64,000 bases of DNA from the NCBI RefSeq assembly GCF_023652955.1, contig NZ_JAKLOY010000004.1:62001-126000 (forward strand), given 5' to 3'. Source of the stretch: Geomonas sp. Red32. GTDB taxonomy: Bacteria > Desulfobacterota > Desulfuromonadia > Geobacterales > Geobacteraceae. Every line of letters begins with the position of its first letter. The stretch's first letter is position 1. This document shows, piece after piece, positions 45,272 to 58,124 of the stretch. The translations under genes were made by a program, and so were the position numbers. The notes under the pieces were generated by a model. That model worked only from the letters and a program-made list of their open reading frames with translations. It made no database searches and was not told where the DNA came from.

Positions 45272-45295
45272 GTAAATTCTCCGTTAACGGTTATT

Positions 45296-45375
45296 ACCCC
45301 ATCCTCACCCGGTCCCTCTCACTGAAGGAGCTCTCTTCCCCCTCCCCTGGAGGGAGGGGGGTGGGGGAAGCCAGC
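45296..45375. repeat. G/C-run repeats, family 2, two units
   Basis: CCCCATCCTCACCCGGTCCC then a diverged CTGAAGGAG unit, followed by CCCCCTCCCCTGGAGGGAGG unit. The rluB promoter should lie here. Confidence 0.55.
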
Positions 45376-45410
45376 CACTGCGGAAAGGGTCGGCAGGGCC
45401 TACAGCGTTA

Positions 45411-45444
45411 AAATCCCCCCTGTCCCCCCTTCGCAAAGGGGGGA
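45411..45444. repeat. G-run intergenic repeat, family 1, copy C (inverted)
   Basis: AAATCCCCCCTGTCCCCCCT then TCGCAAAGGGGGG: the reverse orientation of the other copies. Confidence 0.8.
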
Positions 45445-45483
45445 ACGCGAGGCCAGCTCTTTCGTTGAATCAAAAAAGACAAA

Positions 45484-45512
45484 AAGGCGGCTCCATGTCT
45501 GGAGGCGCCTTC
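45484..45512 (-). terminator. accA terminator
   Basis: Minus strand GGCGCCTCC, 6-nt loop, GGAGCCGCC, TTTTTGTC, 27 bp after the accA stop. Confidence 0.8.
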
Positions 45513-45538
45513 CTGTTCTCTATCAGAGGGCTTTGCGA

Positions 45539-46498
45539 TTACTCGGCAAAGCGGGACATCTTCCTGAACTTCTGGTAGCGCTGCTCGATGAGCTCCTCGG
45601 CCGGAATCTTCATCAGCTCGGCCAGGTTCCTGGAGAGCGCCTCGTGGAGACTCTTCGCCATCGCCTCGTGGGCGCGGTGGGCGCCGCCAGCCGGCTCGGG
45701 GACGATCTCGTCGATGACGTCGAGCTCCTTGATGTCCTTGGCGGTGAGCTTCAGGGCCTCGGCGGCCTGGGCCCCCTTGGTGCCGTCGGACCAGAGGATG
45801 GCGGCGCACCCTTCCGGGGAGATGACGGCGTAGACCGAGTGCTGCAGCATGAGGATGCGGTCGCCGACCGCGATGGCGAGCGCGCCGCCGGAGCCACCCT
45901 CGCCGGTGATGACGACGATGATGGGAACGGTGAGGCGGCTCATCTCGCGGAGGTTACGGGCGATGGCTTCGGCCTGGCCGCGCTCCTCGGCGCCGATGCC
46001 CGGGAAGGCGCCCGGGGTGTCGACGAAGGTGATGATCGGGAGCTTAAAGCGCTCGGCCATCTCCATCAGCCGGAGCGCCTTGCGGTACCCTTCCGGGTTG
46101 GGCATGCCGAAGTTGCGGAACACCTTCTCCTTGGTGTCGCGCCCCTTCTGGTGGCCGATGATCATCACCGGCTGGTCGTCGAGCCTGGCAAGGCCCCCTA
46201 CGATGGCGTGGTCGTCGCCGTAGTTGCGGTCGCCGTGGAGCTCGACGAACTCGGTGAAGATGAGGTTCACGTAGTCGAGGGTAAAGGGACGGTTGATATG
46301 ACGGGCGACCTGCGCGGTCTGCCAGCGGGAGAGATTGGAGAACATATCCTCACGCATCTGCTCCGCCTTCTTCTCGAGCTTCTCTACTTCACCCTTGAGA
46401 TCCACCCCTTCGGTGGAGAAAGCGAGCAGTTCCTGGATCTTCTTCTCCAGCTCGGCCAGCGGTTTCTCGAAGTCCAGGTAGCTTTGTTGCAGTGCCAT
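45539..46498 (-). CDS. accA: Acetyl-CoA carboxylase carboxyltransferase alpha subunit
   Basis: 319 residues; AAGGAG upstream of ATG 46498. N-terminal coiled region ([22 protein letters not shown]) and carboxyltransferase core with [38 protein letters not shown] and [19 protein letters not shown]. Transfers carboxybiotin CO2 to acetyl-CoA in fatty acid synthesis. Downstream of dnaE on the same strand, as in many Proteobacteria. Confidence 0.96.
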   Translation of the reverse strand: MALQQSYLDFEKPLAELEKKIQELLAFSTEGVDLKGEVEKLEKKAEQMREDMFSNLSRWQTAQVARHINRPFTLDYVNLIFTEFVELHGDRNYGDDHAIVGGLARLDDQPVMIIGHQKGRDTKEKVFRNFGMPNPEGYRKALRLMEMAERFKLPIITFVDTPGAFPGIGAEERGQAEAIARNLREMSRLTVPIIVVITGEGGSGGALAIAVGDRILMLQHSVYAVISPEGCAAILWSDGTKGAQAAEALKLTAKDIKELDVIDEIVPEPAGGAHRAHEAMAKSLHEALSRNLAELMKIPAEELIEQRYQKFRKMSRFAE

Positions 46499-46598
46499 AT
46501 ATCATCATCTCCTTGTCTTTAGATTCTTCCCCACCAGTGAGTAAAACAGATAAAACCGCAGCTCACTTCAGGAAATGAGTGCGGTGGGGAGTCCGTGC

Positions 46599-50081
<3,483 letters not shown>

Positions 50082-50145
50082 AACAAACGGTCCTGAAGTA
50101 TGCGCTGGCGGGAGAGCCGATACAGCCTGCTCTCGACACGACAAA

Positions 50146-50167
50146 GGGAGCCTTTTTGTCGGCTCCC
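50146..50167 (-). terminator. Terminator-like hairpin upstream of dnaE
   Basis: Minus strand GGGAGCC, 8-nt loop, GGCTCCC, then TTTGTC. It would end transcripts from hisS before dnaE. Confidence 0.6.
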
Positions 50168-50316
50168 GTGAGGTTATCTTACGGTGAAAAATGTAGGGGG
50201 ATTGTTACCACGAATGGAGACTCTGTGTCAATTGAACAGCGCGGGTAAGCCCGTGACAGAGAGAGATTTTTATCTTCAGGAAGCCGTGGCCTAGGTGAGA
50301 ACTCAGCCCCTTACGT

Positions 50317-50351
50317 CCCCCCCTTTGCGAAGGGGGGACAGGGGGAATTTT
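50317..50351. repeat. G-run intergenic repeat, family 1, copy D
   Basis: CCCCCCCTTTGCGAAGGGGG then GGACAGGGGGAATTT, between dnaE and hisS. Confidence 0.8.
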
Positions 50352-50379
50352 TGCCCCAGCCAGCATCAGCTCCGCCGCC

Positions 50380-50427
50380 GGCCTCCCCCACCCCCTAGCC
50401 CCCTCCCACCAGTGGAGGGGGAAAAGA
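50380..50427. repeat. G/C-run repeat, family 2, between two family 1 copies
   Basis: GGCCTCCCCCACCCCCTAGC then CCCCTCCCACCAGTGGAGGGGG. The same left flank (CGGCCTCCCCCACCCCCT) occurs at 44458. The rest of the 395-bp dnaE-hisS gap shows no gene. Confidence 0.6.
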
Positions 50428-50430
50428 GGT

Positions 50431-50467
50431 CCCCCCCCTTTGCGAAGGGGGGACAGGGGGGATTTGC
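50431..50467. repeat. G-run intergenic repeat, family 1, copy E
   Basis: CCCCCCCTTTGCGAAGGGGG then GGACAGGGGGGATTTGCC, directly before the hisS stop. Confidence 0.8.
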
Positions 50468-50476
50468 CTTTGCTTC

Positions 50477-51733
50477 TTATCCCTTGATGACCTTGATGAC
50501 CTTGGCGATCAGCGCTGCGTCGAGGGCGATCTCTTCCTGCGTGCCGCCGTCCATATTCTTCAGCGGCGCCGCACTCTTGGCCAGCTCGTCCTCGCCGATG
50601 ATGAGCGTGAAGCGGGAGTTGAACTTGTCCGCCCGCCGCATCTGGCTTTTGAGGCTCTTCCCTTCGTAGTCGATCTCGACCGCGATGCCGTTACGCTGGA
50701 GGGCTGCCATCAGCCGGAAGGCCTCGGCGTGAGCCTCTTCCCCGATGGCGGCGATGAAGAGATCCGGGCGCCTGGCGAACTCCTTCTCCGCCAGCAAAAG
50801 CGCCACCCGCTCCACCCCCATGGCGAAACCGATCCCCGGGATCTGGGGACCGCCCAGCTCCGAGATGAGCCCATCGTAGCGGCCGCCGGCCGCCACCGCG
50901 CTCTGGGCGCCCAGCATGGTGGTGACCATCTCGAAAGTGGTCCTGGTGTAGTAGTCGAGGCCGCGCACCATCCGCTCGTTGATGGCGTAAGGGGTCCCGA
51001 CCAGGTCGAGATAGCTGCGGGTCTTGCCGAAGTGGGTCGAGCAGTCGTCGCAGAGGTACTGGAGCATGGAGGGAGCGCCCTTGGTGGCCTCCTGGCAGCC
51101 GGGAGACTTGCAGTCGAGCGCCCGGAGGGGATTGGTCTCGTAGCGCCGCTTGCAGTCGTCGCACAAAAGCTCGATCCGCTCGTAGAGGAAGCTTTTCAGC
51201 GCCTCGCGGTAGTTCGGACGGCAGCAGGGGCAGCCGAGGGAATTGACCTGCAGGGACGGCTCGGTGAGCCCCAGCTCCTGGAAGAAGTGGGTCAGCATGG
51301 TGAGCACCTGGGCATCCACCGTCGGGGAGGAGACCCCGGTGATCTCGGCGCCGATCTGGTGGAACTGGCGGTAGCGACCCTTCTGCGGGCGCTCGTAGCG
51401 GAACATGGGGCCCATGTAGTACAGGCGGGCGACCGGATCGAGGGCGTGCATCTTGTGCTCGATGAAGGCGCGCATCACCGAGGCGGTCCCTTCCGGACGC
51501 ATGGTGACCTTGTTCCCACCCTTGTCCTCGAAGGAGTACATCTCCTTCTCGACGATGTCGGTGGCGTCGCCAATGGAGCGGCAGAAAAGCTCAGTCTTTT
51601 CGAGGATCGGGATCCGGATCTCGGAGAGTCCGTACAGCTCGAAAACCCTCCTGGCCGTAGCCTCGATATGCTGCCACTTCTCAACCTCGCCCGGGAGGAT
51701 GTCGTTGAACCCTTTCACGCCAGTAATTGCCAC
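50477..51733 (-). CDS. hisS: Histidyl-tRNA synthetase
   Basis: 418 residues from GTG 51733 with GGAG upstream. Class II motifs: motif 2 MFRYERPQKGRYRQFHQIGAE, the histidine A box GLDYYTRTTFEMV and GRYDGLISELGGPQIPGIGFAMGVERV (motif 3), then the anticodon-binding domain. A CxxC-rich segment (CPCCRP, CDDCKRRY) is a zinc site seen in some bacterial HisRS. Confidence 0.96.
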   Translation of the reverse strand: MAITGVKGFNDILPGEVEKWQHIEATARRVFELYGLSEIRIPILEKTELFCRSIGDATDIVEKEMYSFEDKGGNKVTMRPEGTASVMRAFIEHKMHALDPVARLYYMGPMFRYERPQKGRYRQFHQIGAEITGVSSPTVDAQVLTMLTHFFQELGLTEPSLQVNSLGCPCCRPNYREALKSFLYERIELLCDDCKRRYETNPLRALDCKSPGCQEATKGAPSMLQYLCDDCSTHFGKTRSYLDLVGTPYAINERMVRGLDYYTRTTFEMVTTMLGAQSAVAAGGRYDGLISELGGPQIPGIGFAMGVERVALLLAEKEFARRPDLFIAAIGEEAHAEAFRLMAALQRNGIAVEIDYEGKSLKSQMRRADKFNSRFTLIIGEDELAKSAAPLKNMDGGTQEEIALDAALIAKVIKVIKG

Positions 51734-51868
51734 GTCCGGAAATCTCCTTGCCTATTAAAATTCACAAGCCGCGCGGCACTGCCGGCGGCCCGGGTTGCAA
51801 CCGATAAAGATGTGCCCGCCACATCCTGGCGGGAGTAACGCCCCCTCCACTTGCTGGCGGGGTATGGT

Positions 51869-51904
51869 CCCCCCCTTGTCAAAGGGGGGACAGGGGGGAT
51901 TTGC
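51869..51904. repeat. G-run intergenic repeat, family 1, copy F
   Basis: CCCCCCTTGTCAAAGGGGGG then ACAGGGGGGATTTGC, between hisS and the REC-GGDEF gene. Confidence 0.8.
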
Positions 51905-51914
51905 ATTCACCCCT

Positions 51915-53336
51915 TTACCGCTTCCGGGGTTGCCATTCCCCTTGGGCGGCCTGCGGTTCGCTGCCCGGTTGCGGCTGGGCGTGGAAGGCGAGGTTTTTGC
52001 CACCCGCCTTGCCGCGGTACATCGCCTGGTCGGCCAACTCCAGGAGCTCCGCCTTGGTGGAGGCGTCCTTGGGAGAGCAGGCATAGCCGAGGCTCACCGT
52101 CAGCTTGATGGAGAGGCCATCGGCGCGGGCGAAGGTATGCTCCTCGATGGAGTGGCGGATACGCTCGGCGACCACCGCCGCCCCTTCCAGCCCGGTCTCC
52201 ACCAGCACGATGGTGTACTCGTCCCCGCCGTAGCGGATGACGGCATCCACATCGCGCACGCTTTTTCTCAAGAGGGTCCCCACCTCTCTCAGCACGCGGC
52301 TTCCGATCAGGTGACCGTACATGTCGTTGACGGTCTTGAAGAAGTCGATGTCGATGAAGAGGAGCGAGAGACTGGAGTCGAAACGGTCGGCACGCTTGAG
52401 CTCGCGATCGAGCACCACGTCGAGATAGCGGTAGTTGTACAGGCCGGTCAACTCGTCGATGTAGAGGAGATCCTTGGCGAAGTTGTAGCGAGCAGCGTTG
52501 TCGAGCGCCAGCGAGGCCTGGTCGAGCAGAAAGGTGATGTGATTGGCGTTCAAGGTGCCGGGGAAGCTCGGCTGGCCGGGGTCGTTGAACAGGATGATGA
52601 TTCCCTGCAGTGACCCCTTGTGCCTTATATACAGGCACATCGCCTCTCGCAGCTCGGTGTCCCGGCATTCCGGATCCGCCTGGAAATTCTTGAGGGTCGC
52701 AAAGTGGCTCTCGCCGTCGTCGATCAGGTCGCACTCGGTGATGGCGGCCTGCCCGAGCAGCGAGGCGGTGCCCTGATCGAGCCCTTTGATCTCCTGAAGG
52801 ATGAGCTGCCCGGACTCGGTGAAGTAGCCGAGACCGCGGGAAACGCCGGCCTCTTTGGAGAGGGCGTCCACCAGCAGCGGGTAGATCCGCTCGAGCTCGA
52901 GGCAGTTGGCGATGGTCTGGCTGACCTGGAAGAGATTCACCAGTCCCCGCAGTTCCTGGTTCTCGTCCAAAAGCCTCCGCTGCCGCATGCAGTGGGCGAC
53001 GATGTGCCTGAACTCGTCGTGGTTGATCGGCTTGACGAGGTAGTCGGTGGCCCCGTTTTTGAGGGCGTAGATCGCCGTCTCCACGTTGGCGTGGCCGGTG
53101 ACCATGATGACACTGACAGAGGGATCGTGACGCTTGACCGCGGAAAGGATATCGAGACCGCTCACGTCGCTCATCACCAAGTCGGTCACTACCAGGTGGT
53201 AGAGCCGTTTGGTAATGAGATCGAGTGCTTCCTCACCGGAGGAAGCGGTCTCTACAAGATACCCCTCCTCCTTCAGAAGATCTGTGTAGACCTCCCGGAA
53301 GAAGCTGTCGTCTTCGACTATTAAAACCCTTTCCAT
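51915..53336 (-). CDS. Response regulator with GAF-like and GGDEF domains (diguanylate cyclase)
   Basis: 473 residues from ATG 53336 (GGGAG upstream), which gives a standard receiver start MERVLIVEDDSFFREV. Receiver domain about 1-120 with phospho-acceptor in VVTDLVMSDVSG and VMVTGHANVETA; a GAF-like middle (about 150-300); GGDEF domain (about 310-470) with active site RYGGDEYTIVL and an RDVD inhibitory-site motif five residues before it. Makes cyclic di-GMP from GTP under phosphorylation control. Confidence 0.92.
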   Translation of the reverse strand: MERVLIVEDDSFFREVYTDLLKEEGYLVETASSGEEALDLITKRLYHLVVTDLVMSDVSGLDILSAVKRHDPSVSVIMVTGHANVETAIYALKNGATDYLVKPINHDEFRHIVAHCMRQRRLLDENQELRGLVNLFQVSQTIANCLELERIYPLLVDALSKEAGVSRGLGYFTESGQLILQEIKGLDQGTASLLGQAAITECDLIDDGESHFATLKNFQADPECRDTELREAMCLYIRHKGSLQGIIILFNDPGQPSFPGTLNANHITFLLDQASLALDNAARYNFAKDLLYIDELTGLYNYRYLDVVLDRELKRADRFDSSLSLLFIDIDFFKTVNDMYGHLIGSRVLREVGTLLRKSVRDVDAVIRYGGDEYTIVLVETGLEGAAVVAERIRHSIEEHTFARADGLSIKLTVSLGYACSPKDASTKAELLELADQAMYRGKAGGKNLAFHAQPQPGSEPQAAQGEWQPRKR

Positions 53337-53416
53337 GAAACCGGTCTCCCAGGGGGGGTACTCAGAGGGATGGACGAATTCCAGCATAAACTAGCAGATA
53401 GCCGTGAACGCGTCAA

Positions 53417-55783
53417 TTAAAATGGCCTCCAGGGAAGCGAGACAGAGACGACGCCCTCGCTGTCGCAGATGACTTTGACGGTGCCGTCGAGGTCGGTCCG
53501 GTGAATGGGAATGTGCCGGTCCCGGAGCCGTTGCAGGGTGGAAGGAGCCGGCAGACGGAACGGGTTGCCGAAGCCGGCGGAGATCACCGCCAGCTTGGGC
53601 GAGACCAGATGTAGAAAGGGATCCGATGAGGAATAGCGGCTCCCGTGGTGGCCCACCTTGAGGATGCTGCTCGGGGTAAGATCTCCCCTTTCCAGCACTC
53701 CCCCCTCCCCTTCCGCGCCGAGGTCGCCGGGGAAGAGCGCCGCCCCCTTGCCGAGCACCAGCCTCAGTACCAGCGATTCCTCGTTGGCGTCGCCGGAGGG
53801 AGGCTGCCACCCAAGCGGCGGCCAGAGAGGCTCCACCCGTGCGCCCCCCGCCGGAAACGGCGCCACCTCCGCGCTCAGAAGCCGCACCGGGATTCCCTTG
53901 GCCGAGGCGACCCAGTTGAGCTCCCTGCATTCGGGGGAGAGATAGGAAGCGGAACTCTCCCAGAGCTCTCCCACCTCGTACTGTTTGGCGAGATAGAGCA
54001 CACCCTGCAGGTGGTCCGGGTGCGGGTGCGAGAGGACCAGGTAGTCGATCCTTCCCACCCCCAGCCGCCAGAGGGCCGGGAGAAGGAGCCGCTCGCCCGC
54101 CCAATCGCCGCCATCGGCACGCCCCCCGCCGTCGATCAGCATCCACTTGCCGTCCGGAAGCCGGATCAACGTGGAGTCCCCCTGCCCAACCGAGAGGAAG
54201 TAAAGGGTGAAGCGCCCGTCGGGAGGTTCGATGGCCGCCACCGGCCGCAGCACCAGGAAGGCGGCCAGCACCGCCACCGCGATCCCCTTGACCGCGCGGG
54301 AGCGGAGCCAAGTGAGGGCCGCAAGGATCAGCACCGAGAGGAGAAAATCGAGCCCGGTGGGGGCATAGCCGGTGGCGACGGGAAGCCGGGAAAGGGGAAG
54401 GATGGCCCGGTTGCAGATGCCGACCAGCCAGGCGGCGGCATCGAGGAGCCAACTGGCCGGGGTCTCCGCGAACCAGCTCAACGGCAGCGAAAGAAACCCC
54501 ACGACCACCGCGCCGTACCCCATGAGCGGCACCACGACGAGGTTGGCCAGCAGGCCGGTGGCCGACACCCGGTGAAAGTAATAGGCGACCGGCACCAGGG
54601 TGGCGAGGATGGCCGCCGCCGAAGCGGTCATCAAAAGGAGGAGCCAGCGGAGCGGGCGGGGAATCCCATCGAAGGCCGGAGCGAACGGGGAAAGAACGAC
54701 GAGCCCCCAGATGGCCAGGAAGGAGAGCTGGAAGGAGAGATCGAAAAGGGTCTCCGGCGCGGCGAAGAGCATGGCGGCCGCGGCCAGCATCAGGGAGTTG
54801 ACCGGGTCGGCCTCCCGCCTGACCTGCAGGGCGCAGGCGAAGGCGGCGATCATCAGCACGCTCCGCACGGTGGCGGGAGCCGCCCCGGAGAGAAAGAGGT
54901 AGAAGACCACCACCGGCAAGGCGGCCAGCATCAGCATCCGCCTGAGGTTTACACGAAGGGCCAGCCATTCGCTCCGCCGCGCCAGCCAGAAGAGGGCCTG
55001 GAAGACGCAGAGGAAGATGATTCCGATGTGGAATCCGGAGATGGAGAGGATGTGGTTGATTCCGCTCCGGGCGTACGCCTCGTTCAGCTCCGGCGGCACC
55101 TCTCCCTGGTCCCCGAGCAGAAGGGCCTTCAGGACCGTCCCCTCTGTCCCCGGGCAATTGCGGGATACGAAGCCGGAGAGGGAGGCGGCGATCCGGTCCA
55201 CCGCGTGGCGCCACCCCTCGCCCCCCCTGACGAGGACGATGTCCCCCGGCTCCTTTACCCAGGCGGTGGCAAAGATGCCGCGGTAGGCCAGGGCGCGGAC
55301 GTAGTTCCGCTCGCCCGGCAAACCGTAGGGCCTCGGCTTTCTGATCCGTGCGGAAAAGAGCACCTCGTCGCCGGTAGCGAAATCCCCCCGGCCGCTGCCG
55401 GCCTGGACCAGGAGCCGCTTCGGAAGGGAGCTTAAAGCGCCTCCGGTGACCTTTTTCACCGCCACTACCAGCGAGAAGCCGTCCGGCCGGTTGCGGGGCC
55501 GCTCGTCGACCACCCCCTGGATGGTGACCGGCAGATCCCGTCCGCTCACAGTAAATATTTCCGGGGGCGATAAAAAAGGCTCAAGTGAAAGGGCCCCCCA
55601 GACGAAGAACAAGGTGGCCGACGAGAGGGAAAACGGGATAGATCCGGCGGTGAAACAGCTAGTTAACGCGAGCCCGAGCAGCAAGGCGAGCGCCCACCAC
55701 GGTGCGGTGAATCCGGCGAGATGGGCGGCACAGAGGCCGGCGATCAGGGAAACGAGGGGAATCAGCAGGGGTCTCTGGTGCAT
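53417..55783 (-). CDS. comEC: DNA internalisation protein ComEC/Rec2
   Basis: 788 residues. N-terminal DUF4131/OB region, the multi-helix Competence domain (GINHILSISGFHIGIIFLCV is its signature) and a C-terminal metallo-beta-lactamase domain (GQGDSTLIRLPDGKWMLIDG, LSHPHPDHLQG, VGHHGSRYSSSDPF). Forms the inner membrane channel for single-stranded DNA during natural transformation. Full length. A ComEA-like protein is encoded 1.8 kb away, so a transformation apparatus may be present. Confidence 0.94.
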   Translation of the reverse strand: MHQRPLLIPLVSLIAGLCAAHLAGFTAPWWALALLLGLALTSCFTAGSIPFSLSSATLFFVWGALSLEPFLSPPEIFTVSGRDLPVTIQGVVDERPRNRPDGFSLVVAVKKVTGGALSSLPKRLLVQAGSGRGDFATGDEVLFSARIRKPRPYGLPGERNYVRALAYRGIFATAWVKEPGDIVLVRGGEGWRHAVDRIAASLSGFVSRNCPGTEGTVLKALLLGDQGEVPPELNEAYARSGINHILSISGFHIGIIFLCVFQALFWLARRSEWLALRVNLRRMLMLAALPVVVFYLFLSGAAPATVRSVLMIAAFACALQVRREADPVNSLMLAAAAMLFAAPETLFDLSFQLSFLAIWGLVVLSPFAPAFDGIPRPLRWLLLLMTASAAAILATLVPVAYYFHRVSATGLLANLVVVPLMGYGAVVVGFLSLPLSWFAETPASWLLDAAAWLVGICNRAILPLSRLPVATGYAPTGLDFLLSVLILAALTWLRSRAVKGIAVAVLAAFLVLRPVAAIEPPDGRFTLYFLSVGQGDSTLIRLPDGKWMLIDGGGRADGGDWAGERLLLPALWRLGVGRIDYLVLSHPHPDHLQGVLYLAKQYEVGELWESSASYLSPECRELNWVASAKGIPVRLLSAEVAPFPAGGARVEPLWPPLGWQPPSGDANEESLVLRLVLGKGAALFPGDLGAEGEGGVLERGDLTPSSILKVGHHGSRYSSSDPFLHLVSPKLAVISAGFGNPFRLPAPSTLQRLRDRHIPIHRTDLDGTVKVICDSEGVVSVSLPWRPF

Positions 55784-56063
55784 GGCGTGGGGCCCCGGGA
55801 AGGTGGACGGCGGCGGTGTTCATTCTTCACCACGGTGGCAAACGCAGTAAAAACAGTAGCTTGGCAGGGCACAACCGGGACTTGTGCAGCTTTAGCACAA
55901 TTGGCCGCCATGGGCGGGCAGGCAGCCGGGTCCCGCAAATGGCAAAAAAAGGTAATGATTCAGCAAGGTTGTAAAGCGAGACGCATCCCTTGTCAAGTTG
56001 GTACGACCGTTGAAAGCTAGAGGCTAAAGGGCCAAAAGCTGAACCAAAAAGGAGGGTGGCGTC

Positions 56064-56522
56064 ATGGCATCAAGAGTTATCTCTGCTGAGAAATCAGGCG
56101 GTTACGACTACCGGATCATGGAGGTGCGGCTCAGAAAGAAGGGAGCCCCGCCGGATGCCAAGGAAGACCTGCGGCTGCTGATGGTGGACAGCCATTGGGA
56201 AACCCTGCGTTTCGTCCAGGACAACATGGAAGATGTGGTAGGGAACATCGTCAAGCTGAAGAGATCCGAACCGGTGGGCACCAAGGGGATCAACGAGAGC
56301 GCCGCGCTCTTCCAGAGCAAGCTCGAACCGTTGATCACCACGCTGGCGGCCTCCAAGAAGGGCGAAGGGGTGATGGACAAGCTCTCCCTCTCCCTCAAGA
56401 AGGCGCTCCTGTTGATGGTCATGGAGCGCTACCACAGCGACCGCGAGCAGGCCTGCAAGGTACTGGGAATCTCGCGGGAGAAACTCGAGAAGGAACTGGT
56501 TCTCTGCGGGGTCTCCCGCTGA
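56064..56522 (+). CDS. Small protein with C-terminal Fis-type HTH
   Basis: 152 residues; AAGGAGGGTGG before the ATG. The C-terminal part (LLLMVMERYHSDREQACKVLG then ISREKLEKELVLCG) is a Fis-like HTH as at the end of sigma-54 activators, but no AAA+ domain is present. The N-terminus (YDYRIMEVRLRKKG) is unrecognised. Possibly a DNA-binding regulator. Confidence 0.65.
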   Translation: MASRVISAEKSGGYDYRIMEVRLRKKGAPPDAKEDLRLLMVDSHWETLRFVQDNMEDVVGNIVKLKRSEPVGTKGINESAALFQSKLEPLITTLAASKKGEGVMDKLSLSLKKALLLMVMERYHSDREQACKVLGISREKLEKELVLCGVSR

Positions 56523-56616
56523 TCTTCCACACCGGGGAGGTCTCCCTCCTGGCCTCCCCGGCCCACACCCCCCTGATTTTCCCCTCCGCTCCCTTCCCCG
56601 GCCAGCGGCTCCGGCC

Positions 56617-56916
56617 TCAGGGCTCTTCAGAAGGGGACGCAGGGGGCAAGGCCCCGTCAGCGTTCTCGCCGCTTCTTTCCTCACCGTTCACGGGGGGTTC
56701 CTCCCCGTTCCCCTGACTCGCCTCCGATTGAACTCCCCCCTCATCGCCGTAACCGTGCACGAGCTGGGCACTGCGCGTGTCGCCCCCCTGGGTACGGAGG
56801 GTCTGCTCCATGGTGGAGACGGTGTCCTGGACCGTGTTCAGGCTCTCCAACGGATCATCGGCGAAACATTTCCCGGCCATCAGGACCATCACCAGTACCA
56901 GCAGCTGCGCACGCAT
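56617..56916 (-). CDS. Small periplasmic protein
   Basis: 99 residues from ATG 56916 (GGGGGTGG upstream). Signal peptide MRAQLLVLVMVLMAGKCFA, then a short helical stretch (LESLNTVQDTVSTMEQTLRT) and a low-complexity acidic, G/E/S/P-rich tail. No family recognised. Confidence 0.5.
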   Translation of the reverse strand: MRAQLLVLVMVLMAGKCFADDPLESLNTVQDTVSTMEQTLRTQGGDTRSAQLVHGYGDEGGVQSEASQGNGEEPPVNGEERSGENADGALPPASPSEEP

Positions 56917-57207
56917 CGGCCACCCCCGACAAAAATGTGGTGAAATATTATCACCCGCTAATGTCACTTTCAACCACTTTGTAAGTTTTTTTTAACCGCT
57001 ATGACAGTACGGAAGAAGAGGTAACTGGATAAGGCTGGAACCGGCAATGTCACAGGAGCCGGTCTGGGAGTAATCCCCAGCCCCGCTTGGCGAGGAGGGG
57101 TGGAAGAACTGGAAAGTTTCAAACGCGAGAGACAGACGGGAGACGGGGATTGTTTCTCTTCTGACAGTGCGGCTCCCTTCCCGGGCACCGCTGAGAGCTG
57201 AAATTGA
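56917..57207. other. Gap with no recognised feature
   Basis: No gene, repeat family member or clear promoter was found between the small periplasmic protein and the terminator at 57208. Confidence 0.4.
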
Positions 57208-57230
57208 AAGGGCCGCAGATCGCGGCCCTT
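57208..57230 (-). terminator. Terminator of the 51-residue zinc-ribbon gene
   Basis: AAGGGCCGC, 5-nt loop, GCGGCCCTT followed on the minus strand by TCAATTT, 31 bp after the stop. Confidence 0.75.
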
Positions 57231-57261
57231 GCCAAATCAGTTTTATGTGGAGGAGGTTGGA

Positions 57262-57417
57262 TCAGCCAAGGAGGCTGTTAAAGTTTCTGGCCCGGTTAGC
57301 CAAGATGGTCGGATCAAGCACCTCACCACAGCAGGTGCATTTCCAGGCGTCGAACGACCTGACGAAATCGTAGTATTTTTCCGCGAACATTCTCCCCCTG
57401 CATTTAGGACACTTCAT
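57262..57417 (-). CDS. 51-residue zinc-ribbon protein
   Basis: ATG 57417 with a strong GGAGG 8 nt upstream, TGA at 57262-57264 and a terminator after it. The product starts MKCPKCRGRMFAEKYYDF and has a second pair WKCTCCGEVLDP: CPxC...CxCC, one zinc ribbon. Ends NRARNFNSLLG. Small zinc ribbons of this form are common in Geobacter relatives; function unknown. Confidence 0.75.
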   Translation of the reverse strand: MKCPKCRGRMFAEKYYDFVRSFDAWKCTCCGEVLDPTILANRARNFNSLLG

Positions 57418-57566
57418 AAGGCTACCTCCCATGGCAACTTAATAAGATCAGCAAGCGAGGATACATAATACACCATGCGTGCCAAAAATCGGCCAGCGGA
57501 GGGAGGCGCCGCCACCGCAGAAGGGACCCCTTGGAAATACAGGACTTTCGGCCGACAGCCGGTATA

Positions 57567-58124
57567 TTAAAAATAAGCTCTAATTATATTAATCTTTCCA
57601 ATACCCACCCCCGGCACCCTCAGCACCCCATCCAGGGAACCGAAAGCGCCATTTTTATGACGGTCATCGGCGATGCGTCCGGCCAGCGCCGGTCCGATCC
57701 CCGGGAGAAGGTCCCAATCAGTGGCATCCAATGAGTCGGGATTGAGCGGGACCCCAATTAACATCTTCTCCTTAGTATGCATTTTTTCGACGGTAATTTC
57801 CGCAGATCCATCCATCCTCCGTCTTAAAACCACCACATCTCCGGAACTAAGCCTGGTACTTCCCCCCGCCCCGGCCGGCGCCGCAGGAGCCCCTCCCACG
57901 ACCGTCAATTTAATGGCGGCCGCCCCGGTAGTACCGTCAGGAAAGCGGTAGATACCGGGGCGCGGCACGGCCCCGGAGAGCCTCACCACCACCGTCCCGG
58001 GCGACGGACGCACAAAGGCCGCGTCTCCACCGTTGGTGGTAGTGACGCGGCCCTTGAGGTACGACATTAGACTGACGATGAGGGCGAGCGACCAGAGAGC
58101 GATTCGCTGGCCGGCCGGGATCAC
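57567..58124 (-). CDS. ComEA-family helix-hairpin-helix DNA-binding protein
   Basis: 185 residues. One N-terminal membrane helix (about 8-22), an SLBB-like middle ([19 protein letters not shown]) and a C-terminal HhH domain ([20 protein letters not shown] and [16 protein letters not shown]). Same order as ComEA, the DNA receptor of natural transformation. Its start overlaps the cimA stop by 4 nt. Confidence 0.85.
   Translation of the reverse strand: MIPAGQRIALWSLALIVSLMSYLKGRVTTTNGGDAAFVRPSPGTVVVRLSGAVPRPGIYRFPDGTTGAAAIKLTVVGGAPAAPAGAGGSTRLSSGDVVVLRRRMDGSAEITVEKMHTKEKMLIGVPLNPDSLDATDWDLLPGIGPALAGRIADDRHKNGAFGSLDGVLRVPGVGIGKINIIRAYF

Noticed and set aside
53391..55214. 607-codon minus-strand frame within comEC
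   Set aside because: Another frame of the same region; comEC itself carries all family motifs.
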